From NCBI GenBank assembly GCA_030706735.1, contig JAUZNZ010000009.1, positions 1 through 64,000 on the forward strand: a DNA stretch of 64,000 bases, read 5' to 3'. Source of the DNA: Bacteroidota bacterium (GTDB taxonomy: Bacteria; Bacteroidota; Bacteroidia; Chitinophagales; Chitinophagaceae). The notes below the pieces were generated by a model, which did no database searches, had not been told where the DNA came from, and worked only from the letters and a program-made list of their open reading frames with translations. The translations under genes were made by a program, and so were the position numbers. Positions 17,549 to 26,232 of this stretch are shown here, piece after piece (the stretch's first letter is position 1; each line of letters starts with the position of its first letter).

Positions 17549-18664
17549 TTAACGGATGATCGCTCCATCCTTGATCTCGTCATTGGCATTGATGATGATA
17601 TGGTCGTGAGGATGAAGGTCGCCGAATACTTCGATCGAATCATGGCGGGAATTACCTTTCGTAACGTCCATCCAATGTGCCTTATCGCCCTGGATGCAGA
17701 TCACATACTGCTTTTCCTGGGAGGTGACGACGGCCGAAGCAGGCACGATCAGGGAGTTCGTATTACGGCTGACTGGCAATTCCACCTCCGCGAACATACC
17801 CGGCTTGAGGAGGCGGTCGGCATTATTGACATCCACTTCGATGGGCTCGGAGCGGTATTTCATATTCAGCGAACCCGCCGAACGGCTGATGGTACCCTGG
17901 AAGGTCTTTCCCGGCAAGGTGCTGACATGGAACCGCACAAGCGAATGACCTGATAACTGATTGCTGTACACCTCCGGGACATCGATCACCAATCTCAGCT
18001 TATTCTGCTGTTCGAGGACAAGCATCGGCCGGTCCTCCGCCTTCTGTGCCGGTCCAACCAGAGCCCCGGGATGCACATTCCGTTCGGTGATCACCCCGTT
18101 GAATGGCGCTGTCACCCTGAGATATCCGCTCGTAGCTTCCAGGGCCCTGTAATTGGCGATCTCGCCCTGTGCCGATGCGCTATCGGCGACCATTTTGGCG
18201 TGCGCCAGTTCCAGGTCATGCGCGGAGACGGTACCAGGTAGTCTATTGGCCACCACCAGGCGGTCATAGTCATCTTTACTCGCGAGGTACAAAGAGTACA
18301 CCTGGAGGTATTTGGCCTTGGCGGAATAGAATTGCTGCTCGATCTCGGGCGCCTCCAGCCTGACGAGCAGTTGCCCCGTATGCACTTCGGATCCGCGATC
18401 AACCGGAATGTCTTTGATAAAACCGTTCACCTTGGGATAAATGTCCACCCGTTCGAAGGGTTTCAGTACAGCAGGCAGATTGGCGGTGGAACCCAACCTG
18501 CCTTCAGCGACCTCGCCAATCTGGTATTTTGGTGACGACGCGCTGTCCTTCGGGGCCGGATCCCTGTCCGTGGACCCTTTATCGTCATGGCTGCAGGCCG
18601 TGAATAACGTTGCGGCGGCAAATGCCGTCAGCAGGATAATGAATGGAATTCTGATAGATAACAT
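17549..18664 (-). CDS. RND efflux periplasmic adaptor lipoprotein (system 2)
   Basis: 371 aa with lipobox LFTACSH. The barrel-sandwich halves are GFIKDIPVDRGSEVHTGQLLVRLEAPE and TAPFNGVITERNVHPGALVG. Both are closely similar to the system 1 adaptor, so the two are paralogues. It is the last gene of the minus-strand operon, 25 bp after its permease, and converges with the system 1 adaptor with a 5-bp gap. No room remains for a terminator between them. Confidence 0.93.
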   Translation of the reverse strand: MLSIRIPFIILLTAFAAATLFTACSHDDKGSTDRDPAPKDSASSPKYQIGEVAEGRLGSTANLPAVLKPFERVDIYPKVNGFIKDIPVDRGSEVHTGQLLVRLEAPEIEQQFYSAKAKYLQVYSLYLASKDDYDRLVVANRLPGTVSAHDLELAHAKMVADSASAQGEIANYRALEATSGYLRVTAPFNGVITERNVHPGALVGPAQKAEDRPMLVLEQQNKLRLVIDVPEVYSNQLSGHSLVRFHVSTLPGKTFQGTISRSAGSLNMKYRSEPIEVDVNNADRLLKPGMFAEVELPVSRNTNSLIVPASAVVTSQEKQYVICIQGDKAHWMDVTKGNSRHDSIEVFGDLHPHDHIIINANDEIKDGAIIR

Positions 18665-18689
18665 AAATTAGTCTTTATTTTCGCAGTGA

Positions 18690-21600
18690 TTAACTTTCAT
18701 TTGTCGCCAAAGAAGACTGTTCTTGCAATTCAGGCATCAATGCAGGCGATTCATAGGTGGCCTTCTTCATGAGAAGCGAATACACCTGGGGCAGTACAAG
18801 CAGGGCGGACAAGGTCGAGAAGAGCAATCCTCCGATCACCGCCCTGCCCAGGGGCGCAGTTTGGTCGCCCGCCTCGCCCAGGCCGGAAGCCATGGGGATC
18901 ATGCCTGCGATCATCGCCAGGCTGGTCATCAGGATGGGCCGCAACCGGATCGATGCACCGACTACCGCCGCCCTGGTCGCGTCCCGGTATTCAAGCCTCA
19001 GCTTCTCGGCATTGGTGACGATGAGGATCGCATTGGCCACCGACACGCCGGTGGACATGATCATGCCCATATAGGATTGGAGATTAAGCGTAGAGCCCGT
19101 CAATAACAACGCGGTGAGCGAGCCCAGAATGACCGCCGGAACGGTCGTCAACACTGCCAGGGACAATTTGAAGGATTGGTAGTTGGCGGCCAGCAGCAGA
19201 AATATCACCACAATGGCGACGATAAGTCCGGTCTGCAGGCCATCCAGGGTTTCCACCAGTAAGTTCGAAGTACCCTTTAATTGCGCTACAAGCCCTCTGG
19301 GGGGTTCTCCCAGGCTGGCAATCGCTTTTTGAACGTCCTGTGTGGCTGCCCCCAGGTCTTTCCCTCGGATATTGGCGCTTACGGTTACAAATCGCCTGGG
19401 ACCAACGCGGTCATATTCGCCCGGCATGGTGTCGATGGAAAAATCGGCCACCTCCTGCAGGACAGGCCGCGACTGGCCTTTTACCAACGGGATCTCTTTC
19501 AAGTCATTCACTTCGTTCATAATGTATTCGGGAATTTCCACCTGTACCTGATAGGTATAAGCGGCTCTTTCATCCAGCCACTGAATTTTCTCCGTAAAAC
19601 GGCTGGAGGAGGTGGCCGCAGTAACGGACCTGGCAAGGCTGCTCACGTCCAGGCCCATCTGTGCAACCTTCAGGCGATCCAGGGTAATATTTATTACCGG
19701 GTATTTCAAGGGCTGCGCGATCTGTACGTCCCGCAAATAAGGCAATTCTTTCATCTTGTCCACCAATCTATCGGCATATCCTTCTATTTGTTTCATATCC
19801 TTGCCGGCAACACGAACTTCGATGGGTGTGGCCGCTCCCTGGCTCATGATCTTCTCCGTCAGGTCAATCGGTTCGAAAGAAAGCCGGATGCCAGGAATCC
19901 TGTTGCTGATCTTCTGCCTAAGCTCGTCTTTCAACGCCTCGATATTTACCTTATAGTCATGATCCAACTCCACCTGCAGCACGGCCTCATGCGTACCGCT
20001 ATTGAAAACATAGAGGTTACTGGTTCCATAACTGCTGGGAACAAGCCCCACATAAGCGGAGCTGATGGCGACATGACCGCTGACCGTGCTATCCACAATA
20101 CGTAAGATCTGGTGCACAGCCGCCTCGGTTCTTTCCAGCCTGGTGCCATCGGGTTCCTTGATGCGCAATTGGAACTGACCCGCATTGATCTTTGGCATCA
20201 GGTCCTTGCCGATCCCGTAGAATGCGATCCCGGTCAAGCCGAATACCAGCAGCAGATACAGCGCTACGGTGAGCCGCCGGCTGCGCATAAGCCGTTCGAC
20301 TCGCCTGGAATAGGCCATTTTGAAACGCTCGAAGCGACTATTCTTTTCCGGCACCGTCCGTTCATTGCTAAAATGCAGGCTCACCTCGTCGACTTCGGCT
20401 GCGTCCAGGGCCTGAACAGCATGAGGATGTTTGTGACCGTGCCGGTACATGAACTTTTCCGCTTTCAGCATCCAATTCGACAAAACAGGGACCAGGGCCT
20501 GGGCAAGGAAATAAGAGGCGATCATCGCGAACCCGATCGCCAGGGACAGGGGTAGGAACATGGCCTTGGGAACTCCCGTCATGATGAGGGCGGGAGCGAA
20601 TACGGCCAGGATGCATAACAAGATCAGTAATAAAGGAAAAGAGATTTCCTCGCAGGCGTCATAGATGGCTTGCCGCTTGGACTTACCCATCTCCAGGTGC
20701 TGGTGGATATTCTCGATGGTAACCGTCGCCTGATCGACAAGGATACCGATGGCCAGGGCGAGCCCGCTGAGGGTCATGATGTTAATGGTCTGTCCCGCGA
20801 GCTTCAGCAACATCACCGCGCTTAGAATGGAAACCGGGATCGTGATGATCACGATGAGGCTGCTGCGGAGATCCTGTAGGAAGAGCAGCACCATCAGGCC
20901 GGTTAGAATGGCTCCCAAAATGCCTTCGGTCATGAGGCTCTTTACCGCATTGATCACGAATACGGACTGATCGAATTCATAACTGAGGTGTACGTCCTCC
21001 GGCAAAAGACTTTGCATTTCAGGGATCCTGGCTTTCAGGTTCTTTACGACATCCCAGGTCGAGGCATCGGCCGTTTTCACCACAGGCATATAAACCGATC
21101 GTTTGCCGTTGACTAGGGCATAGTCCACTGTCACATCGGACGCATCCGTTACCGTCCCTATATCATGTATGAACACCGTGTTGGTGCCGTTGGTGATAAT
21201 GGGAATGTCCCCAAAATCCTTCACCTTCGATTCGAGTGAATTGATAGTGGTCACATACATCGTATTATTGATTCGAATATTCCCGGACGGGGTCATGACA
21301 TTGTCCTTTGCGATCGCTTCCACCACCTCGTCGGGTGTAAGGTTATAGCTCCGCAATTTTACGGGGTCCGCACTGACCACGATCGAGCGGGAGTTAGCCC
21401 CAAACGGCGGAGGAGCGGAAAGTCCCCTTACCGTCGAGAACATGGGCCTCACCCGGGTAGTGGCCAGGTCATAGATCTCTTTCATTGACCGATTAGGACT
21501 GCTAAAGACCAATTCCCCCACCGGCAAAGACGAGGCGTCATAACGAATCACCTGGGGCGGCAATGCGCCCGGAGGAAAGAACTTCATCGCCCTATTGACC

Positions 21601-21932
21601 TGCAGGGCGACCTCTGCGGACGCTTCGGCCATGTTGGCGTCTTCAAAAAAAGTCAGCTTCAACATGCTGAGGCCCTGGATATTCTTGCTGGAAATATTCT
21701 GGATACCCGTTACATACAGGAATTGGTCCTGCAGCCGGGTGGCGAAGAACCCCTCCATTTGTTGCGCCGACATCCCCCCGTATGGTTCGATCACGTAGAT
21801 CGTGGGAAGATTGAGCTTCGGAAAGATATCAATGGGGATAGTGAATATCGCGAGCACCGAGAACAGCAGCACCCCGAAGGTGACCACTATGACGGCGATC
21901 GGTTTTTTCAACCCGCTCGACACTAAAGACAT
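18690..21932 (-). CDS. RND efflux permease (system 2)
   Basis: 1080 aa with 12 predicted membrane helices. The relay helix reads GILVDQATVTIENIHQH and the first periplasmic domain has FSTVRGLSAPPPFGA, both near matches to system 1. A longer His-containing cytoplasmic loop (YRHGHKHPHAVQALDAAEVDEVSLHF, about residue 500-525) separates the two halves and is absent from the paralogue. Function is proton-driven export; the substrate is unknown. It lies 7 bp after its TolC gene. Confidence 0.95.
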   Translation of the reverse strand: MSLVSSGLKKPIAVIVVTFGVLLFSVLAIFTIPIDIFPKLNLPTIYVIEPYGGMSAQQMEGFFATRLQDQFLYVTGIQNISSKNIQGLSMLKLTFFEDANMAEASAEVALQVNRAMKFFPPGALPPQVIRYDASSLPVGELVFSSPNRSMKEIYDLATTRVRPMFSTVRGLSAPPPFGANSRSIVVSADPVKLRSYNLTPDEVVEAIAKDNVMTPSGNIRINNTMYVTTINSLESKVKDFGDIPIITNGTNTVFIHDIGTVTDASDVTVDYALVNGKRSVYMPVVKTADASTWDVVKNLKARIPEMQSLLPEDVHLSYEFDQSVFVINAVKSLMTEGILGAILTGLMVLLFLQDLRSSLIVIITIPVSILSAVMLLKLAGQTINIMTLSGLALAIGILVDQATVTIENIHQHLEMGKSKRQAIYDACEEISFPLLLILLCILAVFAPALIMTGVPKAMFLPLSLAIGFAMIASYFLAQALVPVLSNWMLKAEKFMYRHGHKHPHAVQALDAAEVDEVSLHFSNERTVPEKNSRFERFKMAYSRRVERLMRSRRLTVALYLLLVFGLTGIAFYGIGKDLMPKINAGQFQLRIKEPDGTRLERTEAAVHQILRIVDSTVSGHVAISSAYVGLVPSSYGTSNLYVFNSGTHEAVLQVELDHDYKVNIEALKDELRQKISNRIPGIRLSFEPIDLTEKIMSQGAATPIEVRVAGKDMKQIEGYADRLVDKMKELPYLRDVQIAQPLKYPVINITLDRLKVAQMGLDVSSLARSVTAATSSSRFTEKIQWLDERAAYTYQVQVEIPEYIMNEVNDLKEIPLVKGQSRPVLQEVADFSIDTMPGEYDRVGPRRFVTVSANIRGKDLGAATQDVQKAIASLGEPPRGLVAQLKGTSNLLVETLDGLQTGLIVAIVVIFLLLAANYQSFKLSLAVLTTVPAVILGSLTALLLTGSTLNLQSYMGMIMSTGVSVANAILIVTNAEKLRLEYRDATRAAVVGASIRLRPILMTSLAMIAGMIPMASGLGEAGDQTAPLGRAVIGGLLFSTLSALLVLPQVYSLLMKKATYESPALMPELQEQSSLATNES

Positions 21933-21939
21933 AATCGAA

Positions 21940-23433
21940 TTATTTTAATGTGGACAAAAGTTGATAGATGCCATTCCCGGCATATGCTTTTTGAACAATG
22001 GCCCGCCAGACGCCGTTGCGGGTATTGATCATATCGATCTGTGCCCGATTAAGGACGTCCAGCGCGTTGGTCAGATCAATGATATTGGCCAGGCCTGCAT
22101 TGTACTGCGTGAGCCTTTGGCGGTAAGCATCCGTCGCAGCGCCCAGTTGGATCGGGATCTCGTTGAACTTGGCAAGGGCCGTGCTGAGATCCACTGAAGC
22201 GTGAAGATTTGCATTCGCCAGAGATTGCTTTTGTTGCTCGTAGGTATGCAAAGCCGCCTCCGTCTCGAATCTCTGCACGTTTATCCTATCTTTCTCCCGT
22301 CGGAGATTGAACAGGTCATAGGTTATGCCTACGCCGGCCAGATAATTGGACCGGGTATATCCAAGTCCGGAAGAAAGATCCTTGTCGAAACTGCCGTCGG
22401 TATTGATGCTGGAACCCTTTATCCAACCTGCACCCAGGACATATACCCTGGGGAGGTAAGATCTGCGGATCAATTGCTCGCGGGCAAGCCCATTTTCATA
22501 GATCGAACGATAATAATTCAGATAAGGATGGCTTGAAAAGGACGAATCCGTTCCGGGTACCTGAGTGATCGACGCCAACAACAATTCGCCGTTGTTCAGG
22601 TCGGGTTGTATCACGGACGTATCGAGAGCCGTGAGCAAGGACAGTTGCACCTTGGACTGGCTGAATTGATTGGAAATATCCAGGAAATTCAGCCTGGCCT
22701 TTGAATATTCCGCCGCTGCCAGGCTGCTATCCACGCCGGGCCGAAGACCGCTAAGTACATAGTTGCGGATAGCGGATCGAATGGTATCCGCCCTTTGCAG
22801 GTTCTGCCATTGCACAAGGCTCAGCTCATAATTCCTGATCAGGTCGAGATAGGATTGCAGCACGACGAATGCGATATAGAACTGCTCTCTCGACACATCC
22901 ATGCTATCCACCTTTAACCGGGAATAGGCCTCATTCATTTCGGCCTTAAATCCGCCAAAATTCGTCAAAAGCCACTGCAGATAGGCCACCCCAACATTGC
23001 CCGAAGAGACGGTGCCCAGGTTTTCGGGCCTGGCACTCACCCCGGAAATGGAAGGCACAATGCCTGCTGAAAAGTAGGCGGAGCCGAGATTATTGCTGGT
23101 ACCGCCGTCGATCTGTTCATATAGATTCAGGGATGGCAGACGGTGATCCCTCGTTTCCACGATGGAAGCCTGGCTTGACCGGACCCGCGCCTGCCTGGCG
23201 AGAATAGACGGGTAGTTCTGAACGGCCAATTCAATGGCTTTGTTAAGGCTCAGAGGATTAAGCTTTAAGGAATCGCCGGGAGACGCCGGAACCTTCCCCT
23301 GTCCCTGAGCAAGAACAGGGATCACCGCGATGAACGCGACAACGATCAACCTGGTCAACCAGGATGGCCTGCCCTTTTCATATAAGACACCCGGGCACAA
23401 ATTGCTCGGAGAACGCAAATTTTCCTTTTGCAT
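21940..23433 (-). CDS. TolC-family outer membrane efflux protein (system 2)
   Basis: 497 aa. An N-terminal basic stretch of about 28 residues precedes a hydrophobic signal segment (LIVVAFIAVIPVLAQGQG), so the true start may be internal. Two helical OEP repeats follow, with NPLSLNKAIELAVQNYPSI at the entry and NAGLANIIDLTNALDVLNRAQ near the end. It heads the minus-strand operon TolC-permease-adaptor, the same gene order as system 1 but in mirror orientation. Confidence 0.92.
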   Translation of the reverse strand: MQKENLRSPSNLCPGVLYEKGRPSWLTRLIVVAFIAVIPVLAQGQGKVPASPGDSLKLNPLSLNKAIELAVQNYPSILARQARVRSSQASIVETRDHRLPSLNLYEQIDGGTSNNLGSAYFSAGIVPSISGVSARPENLGTVSSGNVGVAYLQWLLTNFGGFKAEMNEAYSRLKVDSMDVSREQFYIAFVVLQSYLDLIRNYELSLVQWQNLQRADTIRSAIRNYVLSGLRPGVDSSLAAAEYSKARLNFLDISNQFSQSKVQLSLLTALDTSVIQPDLNNGELLLASITQVPGTDSSFSSHPYLNYYRSIYENGLAREQLIRRSYLPRVYVLGAGWIKGSSINTDGSFDKDLSSGLGYTRSNYLAGVGITYDLFNLRREKDRINVQRFETEAALHTYEQQKQSLANANLHASVDLSTALAKFNEIPIQLGAATDAYRQRLTQYNAGLANIIDLTNALDVLNRAQIDMINTRNGVWRAIVQKAYAGNGIYQLLSTLK

Positions 23434-23520
23434 ATTTCATTTCATATTATGACTGTAAAATATTCCGACCTCGGCCGGAAAGGCAAGGATACAGATTAGG
23501 AAGAATAGGCAGTAAGTGAA

Positions 23521-23922
23521 TTACCAAACGGGGGGACCACGAAGAAAAAGAGGACTAAGGTACCTCCGGATGCAGCCGCCCGGAAAATAGGCACAAAAGT
23601 TCTTATTACAATAAAAGAACGGAATGGAAGGCGCGGAAAAATCAATGATGATAGCCTGGCTGACCAGGGTCTTTCCATGTCGTTTCTCCTTATGGTTAGT
23701 CTTGTGCGAAGAAGTACGGTAGGAAGGGATCGAAGACTGGAAATGATCTGCGGCCAAAGAAACTATCGCATGATCGCATCGTATATTGTCCTGCAATGGC
23801 TTGTCTTGCGAGAGTGAGGGAGAGGCCAGGTCCACCTGCCTGAGCCCACCTGCTGAAACCGATGCCAGACCCGTCAGAGAGAGGGATAGGATCGCCAACA
23901 TTATGGGCAAATTTCGCTTCAT
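23521..23922 (-). CDS. Hypothetical secreted peptide (doubtful)
   Basis: 133 codons. The first 25 form a convincing signal peptide (two positive charges, LAILSLSLTGLASVSAGG). The remainder shows no domain I recognise and ends in low-complexity Pro/Leu/Arg sequence, so it may be a degenerate or frameshifted remnant. It occupies most of the 585-bp gap between TolC (23433) and the TauE gene (24019), where nothing else is apparent. No clear ribosome binding site. Confidence 0.35.
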   Translation of the reverse strand: MKRNLPIMLAILSLSLTGLASVSAGGLRQVDLASPSLSQDKPLQDNIRCDHAIVSLAADHFQSSIPSYRTSSHKTNHKEKRHGKTLVSQAIIIDFSAPSIPFFYCNKNFCAYFPGGCIRRYLSPLFLRGPPVW

Positions 23923-24018
23923 GCACCGCGAAGGTAGAACATCCGTCCATAGGTCGGCCCGCTTTTTCCTGAAAAAATCCTTAACTTTTCATAAATGGAG
24001 CTTGTTTGATTCCTTGTT

Positions 24019-24855
24019 ATGACCATCCTCCTGTTCACTCTGGTACTTTTCGGGGGAGCGCTAATCGCCGGTTTGCTGGGATCCCTTACGGGTCTCGGCG
24101 GGGGGGTGGTTATCATTCCATTGCTTACGATCGTGCTTAAGGTCGATATTCACTATGCGATCGGCGCCTCCTTAATGAGCGTGATAGCCACATCCTCGGG
24201 CGCTGCTTCAGCCTATGTTAAAGAAGGCATCACCAATCTCCGCCTGGGCATGTTCCTGGAATTGGCCACGACACTTGGAGCCGTTGGAGGTGCCTGGCTT
24301 GCGACATTTTTGCCTACATCCGTTATTGCGGTGATTTTTGGCGCAATACTGTTCGGTTCGGCCTTCATGTCATTATTCCATATACCCGATCATATTGAAA
24401 CAAGGCCGCAAAGCCGGCTATCCCGGAAATTAAAGCTGAATGGCAGCTATCCATCCGGGGAAGGAACCACCTCCTATGCCGTCCGCAACGTTATCGGAGG
24501 TTTTTTCATGATGAACCTGGCAGGGATCATATCCGGACTCTTAGGTATCGGATCAGGCGCACTGAAAGTAATCGCCATGGATAGCATCATGCACGTGCCC
24601 TTCAAAGCGTCTTCCGCCACCAGTAATTTTATGATCGGCGTTACGGCGGCCGCTAGTGTGGGCATCTACTTGCGGAGAGGATACATCGATCCCGGGCTTT
24701 CCATGCCCATTGTACTGGGCGTGCTCATCGGCGCATTCCTCGGTTCCAAAATGCTATTCACCGCCAAAACGGGCAGTCTCAAGAAACTGTTTGCCCTCGT
24801 AGTTTTTGCGCTTGCCCTGGAAATGATCTACAATGGGCTGCATCATAAAATCTGA
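24019..24855 (+). CDS. TauE/SafE-family anion (sulfite) exporter
   Basis: 278 aa with about eight membrane segments. It has the duplicated family motif: GLLGSLTGLGGGVVIIPLL near the N-terminus and GLLGIGSGALKVIAMD in the second half. The family (PF01925) moves sulfite, sulfonates or other small organic anions across the inner membrane. It is followed 2 bp later by a DUF1634 gene, a frequent partner. The substrate here is unknown. Confidence 0.92.
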   Translation: MTILLFTLVLFGGALIAGLLGSLTGLGGGVVIIPLLTIVLKVDIHYAIGASLMSVIATSSGAASAYVKEGITNLRLGMFLELATTLGAVGGAWLATFLPTSVIAVIFGAILFGSAFMSLFHIPDHIETRPQSRLSRKLKLNGSYPSGEGTTSYAVRNVIGGFFMMNLAGIISGLLGIGSGALKVIAMDSIMHVPFKASSATSNFMIGVTAAASVGIYLRRGYIDPGLSMPIVLGVLIGAFLGSKMLFTAKTGSLKKLFALVVFALALEMIYNGLHHKI

Positions 24856-24857
24856 TC

Positions 24858-25238
24858 ATGACCACAACGAATCAAAAATCAGACGACTCGAGGATGGGCA
24901 AGATCATCGGCAACCTTCTCCGGTTTGGCGTCCTGATAGCGTCAGTTATCGTCCTGACGGGCGGGACCTTCTATCTGTTTCGACATGGAAAGGAATATCC
25001 CCATTATCGGAAATTTGCAGCTGGCTCGCAAGCCACATCAATAATAAGTAATTCGTTTGCGGATGCCTTGCACGGGAAGGGGCGATCAATTATCCTACTC
25101 GGATTACTCGTTCTGGTCGCTACGCCCATCATGCGAATAGCCGCATCGGTGATCGGATATTTACTGGAAAAGGATTATTTGTATCTGCTATTGACGCTGG
25201 CGGTCCTGGCGATCGTAATTTCGGGTTTTTGGAGCTGA
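24858..25238 (+). CDS. DUF1634 membrane protein
   Basis: 126 aa with three membrane segments (about 23-44, 78-98, 106-124) and the segment RSIILLGLLVLVATPIMRIAASV typical of DUF1634. These proteins are commonly encoded directly after TauE/SafE transporters, as here with a 2-bp gap, and are presumed accessory subunits. The molecular role is not known. Confidence 0.85.
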   Translation: MTTTNQKSDDSRMGKIIGNLLRFGVLIASVIVLTGGTFYLFRHGKEYPHYRKFAAGSQATSIISNSFADALHGKGRSIILLGLLVLVATPIMRIAASVIGYLLEKDYLYLLLTLAVLAIVISGFWS

Positions 25239-25277
25239 TCGACCAATGGGGGGAGACGTCCAGACTGGAAATGAAGC

Positions 25278-25303
25278 GGCCGCGTCCTCATCGGAACGCG
25301 GCC
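25278..25303. terminator. Hairpin between convergent genes
   Basis: GGCCGCGT (25278-25285) and ACGCGGCC (25296-25303) form a perfect 8-bp GC-rich stem with a 10-nt loop between the DUF1634 stop (25238) and the stop of the Lys-rich gene (25325). It probably acts as a shared transcription end. There is no strong T-run on either side. Confidence 0.5.
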
Positions 25304-25324
25304 ATATGATCATCTTGAGATGAA

Positions 25325-25597
25325 TTAATGATCGGACTTCTGCGCGGACTTATCGTTTGCGGATTTGACACGCTTGGCCTTTGGCACTACTGACTTCTTT
25401 GTCTTTTGCCGTTGACGCCTGGTAGCCTTTTCTAGATCCCGGCTAATTAGCTTGCTCGCTTTTTTAACCCTTGTGGCGAGTTTCTTTTCTCCCAATTCCT
25501 GCTTGTATTCGGCCAGGGCTCCGGAGAGTTTTTCGAATATTTCCTTTCGGACCTGCTTTTTAGAAGGGAGGGTGACTTCTGTTCCTTGCTGATTCAT
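25325..25597 (-). CDS. Small Lys/Arg-rich basic protein, unknown function
   Basis: 90 aa, very basic, with a helical N-terminal half (KKQVRKEIFEKLSGALAEYKQELGEKK) and a C-terminal tail of Lys/Arg/Ser/Ala resembling histone-H1-like bacterial tails. No signal peptide or membrane segment. The composition would suit nucleic-acid binding, which is inference only. It is read in the same direction as the RRM protein upstream but 163 bp away. Confidence 0.65.
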   Translation of the reverse strand: MNQQGTEVTLPSKKQVRKEIFEKLSGALAEYKQELGEKKLATRVKKASKLISRDLEKATRRQRQKTKKSVVPKAKRVKSANDKSAQKSDH

Positions 25598-25759
25598 ACG
25601 AAAAATGTTTTAATAATAAGGTGATTGCCTAAAATTAACCATTAAATAATACACGCAATGTTAAGTTTTGCGGCAATGAGAGGATTGGGCAGGGAGCCCG
25701 CACATTCGTATGAGTTAGTAAGATTCAGCTATACTTTTGTTCTGCGACAGGATGCCGGA

Positions 25760-26164
25760 TCAATATCTTCTGCCGCCACCGCCGCCGCCGCGATCGCCGC
25801 CACCCCGGTATCCACCGCCACCGCCACGATCGCCACCACCCCGGTATCCACCGCCGCCGCCGCCGCGATCCCCACCGCCACGATAGCCGCCGCCGCCACC
25901 GCGATCGCCGCCACCTCCACCGGGCTTATTTTCAGCCTCTTTCACCGAAAGTTTTTTTCCTTTCAGGCCAGCGCCATCAAGCGTTTCGATAGCCTGCCGG
26001 GCTTCATTGTCGTCGGGCATATCTACAAATCCGAAGCCCCTGCTTTTGCCGGTCTCTCTGTCAAGGATGACCTTGGCCGAGTTCACCTCACCATACAGCT
26101 CGAACATTTCCTTAAGATCCACATCATCAAGATCACTCGAAAGGCCTGCGACAAAAAGCTTCAT
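25760..26164 (-). CDS. RRM RNA-binding protein with glycine-rich tail
   Basis: 134 aa from the ATG at 26164; an in-frame ATG at 26194 would add ten unlikely residues. Residues 1-80 are one RRM with RNP2 LFVAGL and RNP1 KSRGFGFVDM. Residues 84-134 are Gly/Arg/Tyr repeats (GGDRGGGGGYRG type). This matches the cold-inducible glycine-rich RNA-binding proteins of cyanobacteria and many Bacteroidota, which bind single-stranded RNA and may act as RNA chaperones. The tail could drive self-association. Confidence 0.92.
   Translation of the reverse strand: MKLFVAGLSSDLDDVDLKEMFELYGEVNSAKVILDRETGKSRGFGFVDMPDDNEARQAIETLDGAGLKGKKLSVKEAENKPGGGGGDRGGGGGYRGGGDRGGGGGGYRGGGDRGGGGGYRGGGDRGGGGGGRRY
25763..25920 (-). 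repeat. GC-rich tandem coding repeat (RGG-type tail)
   Basis: Imperfect units of about 36-39 bp encode alternating GGGDR and GGGGYR blocks at the C-terminus of the RRM protein. Four DR-containing blocks are visible. The repeat is of low complexity and so prone to length change by slippage. Confidence 0.7.
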
Positions 26165-26232
26165 GATTATATTCTTTATGCGGTAAATGTACAAAGAAAG
26201 ACCACAAGTAATAGAATAACCCCGACTATATT

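Noticed and set aside
19281-20105. Open frame of 274 codons on the plus strand
   Set aside because: It lies wholly inside the system 2 RND permease gene on the opposite strand and has no recognisable features.
25763-25920. Possible CRISPR or satellite array
   Set aside because: Repeats are in frame, of variable length without distinct spacers, and encode the Gly-rich tail of the RRM protein.
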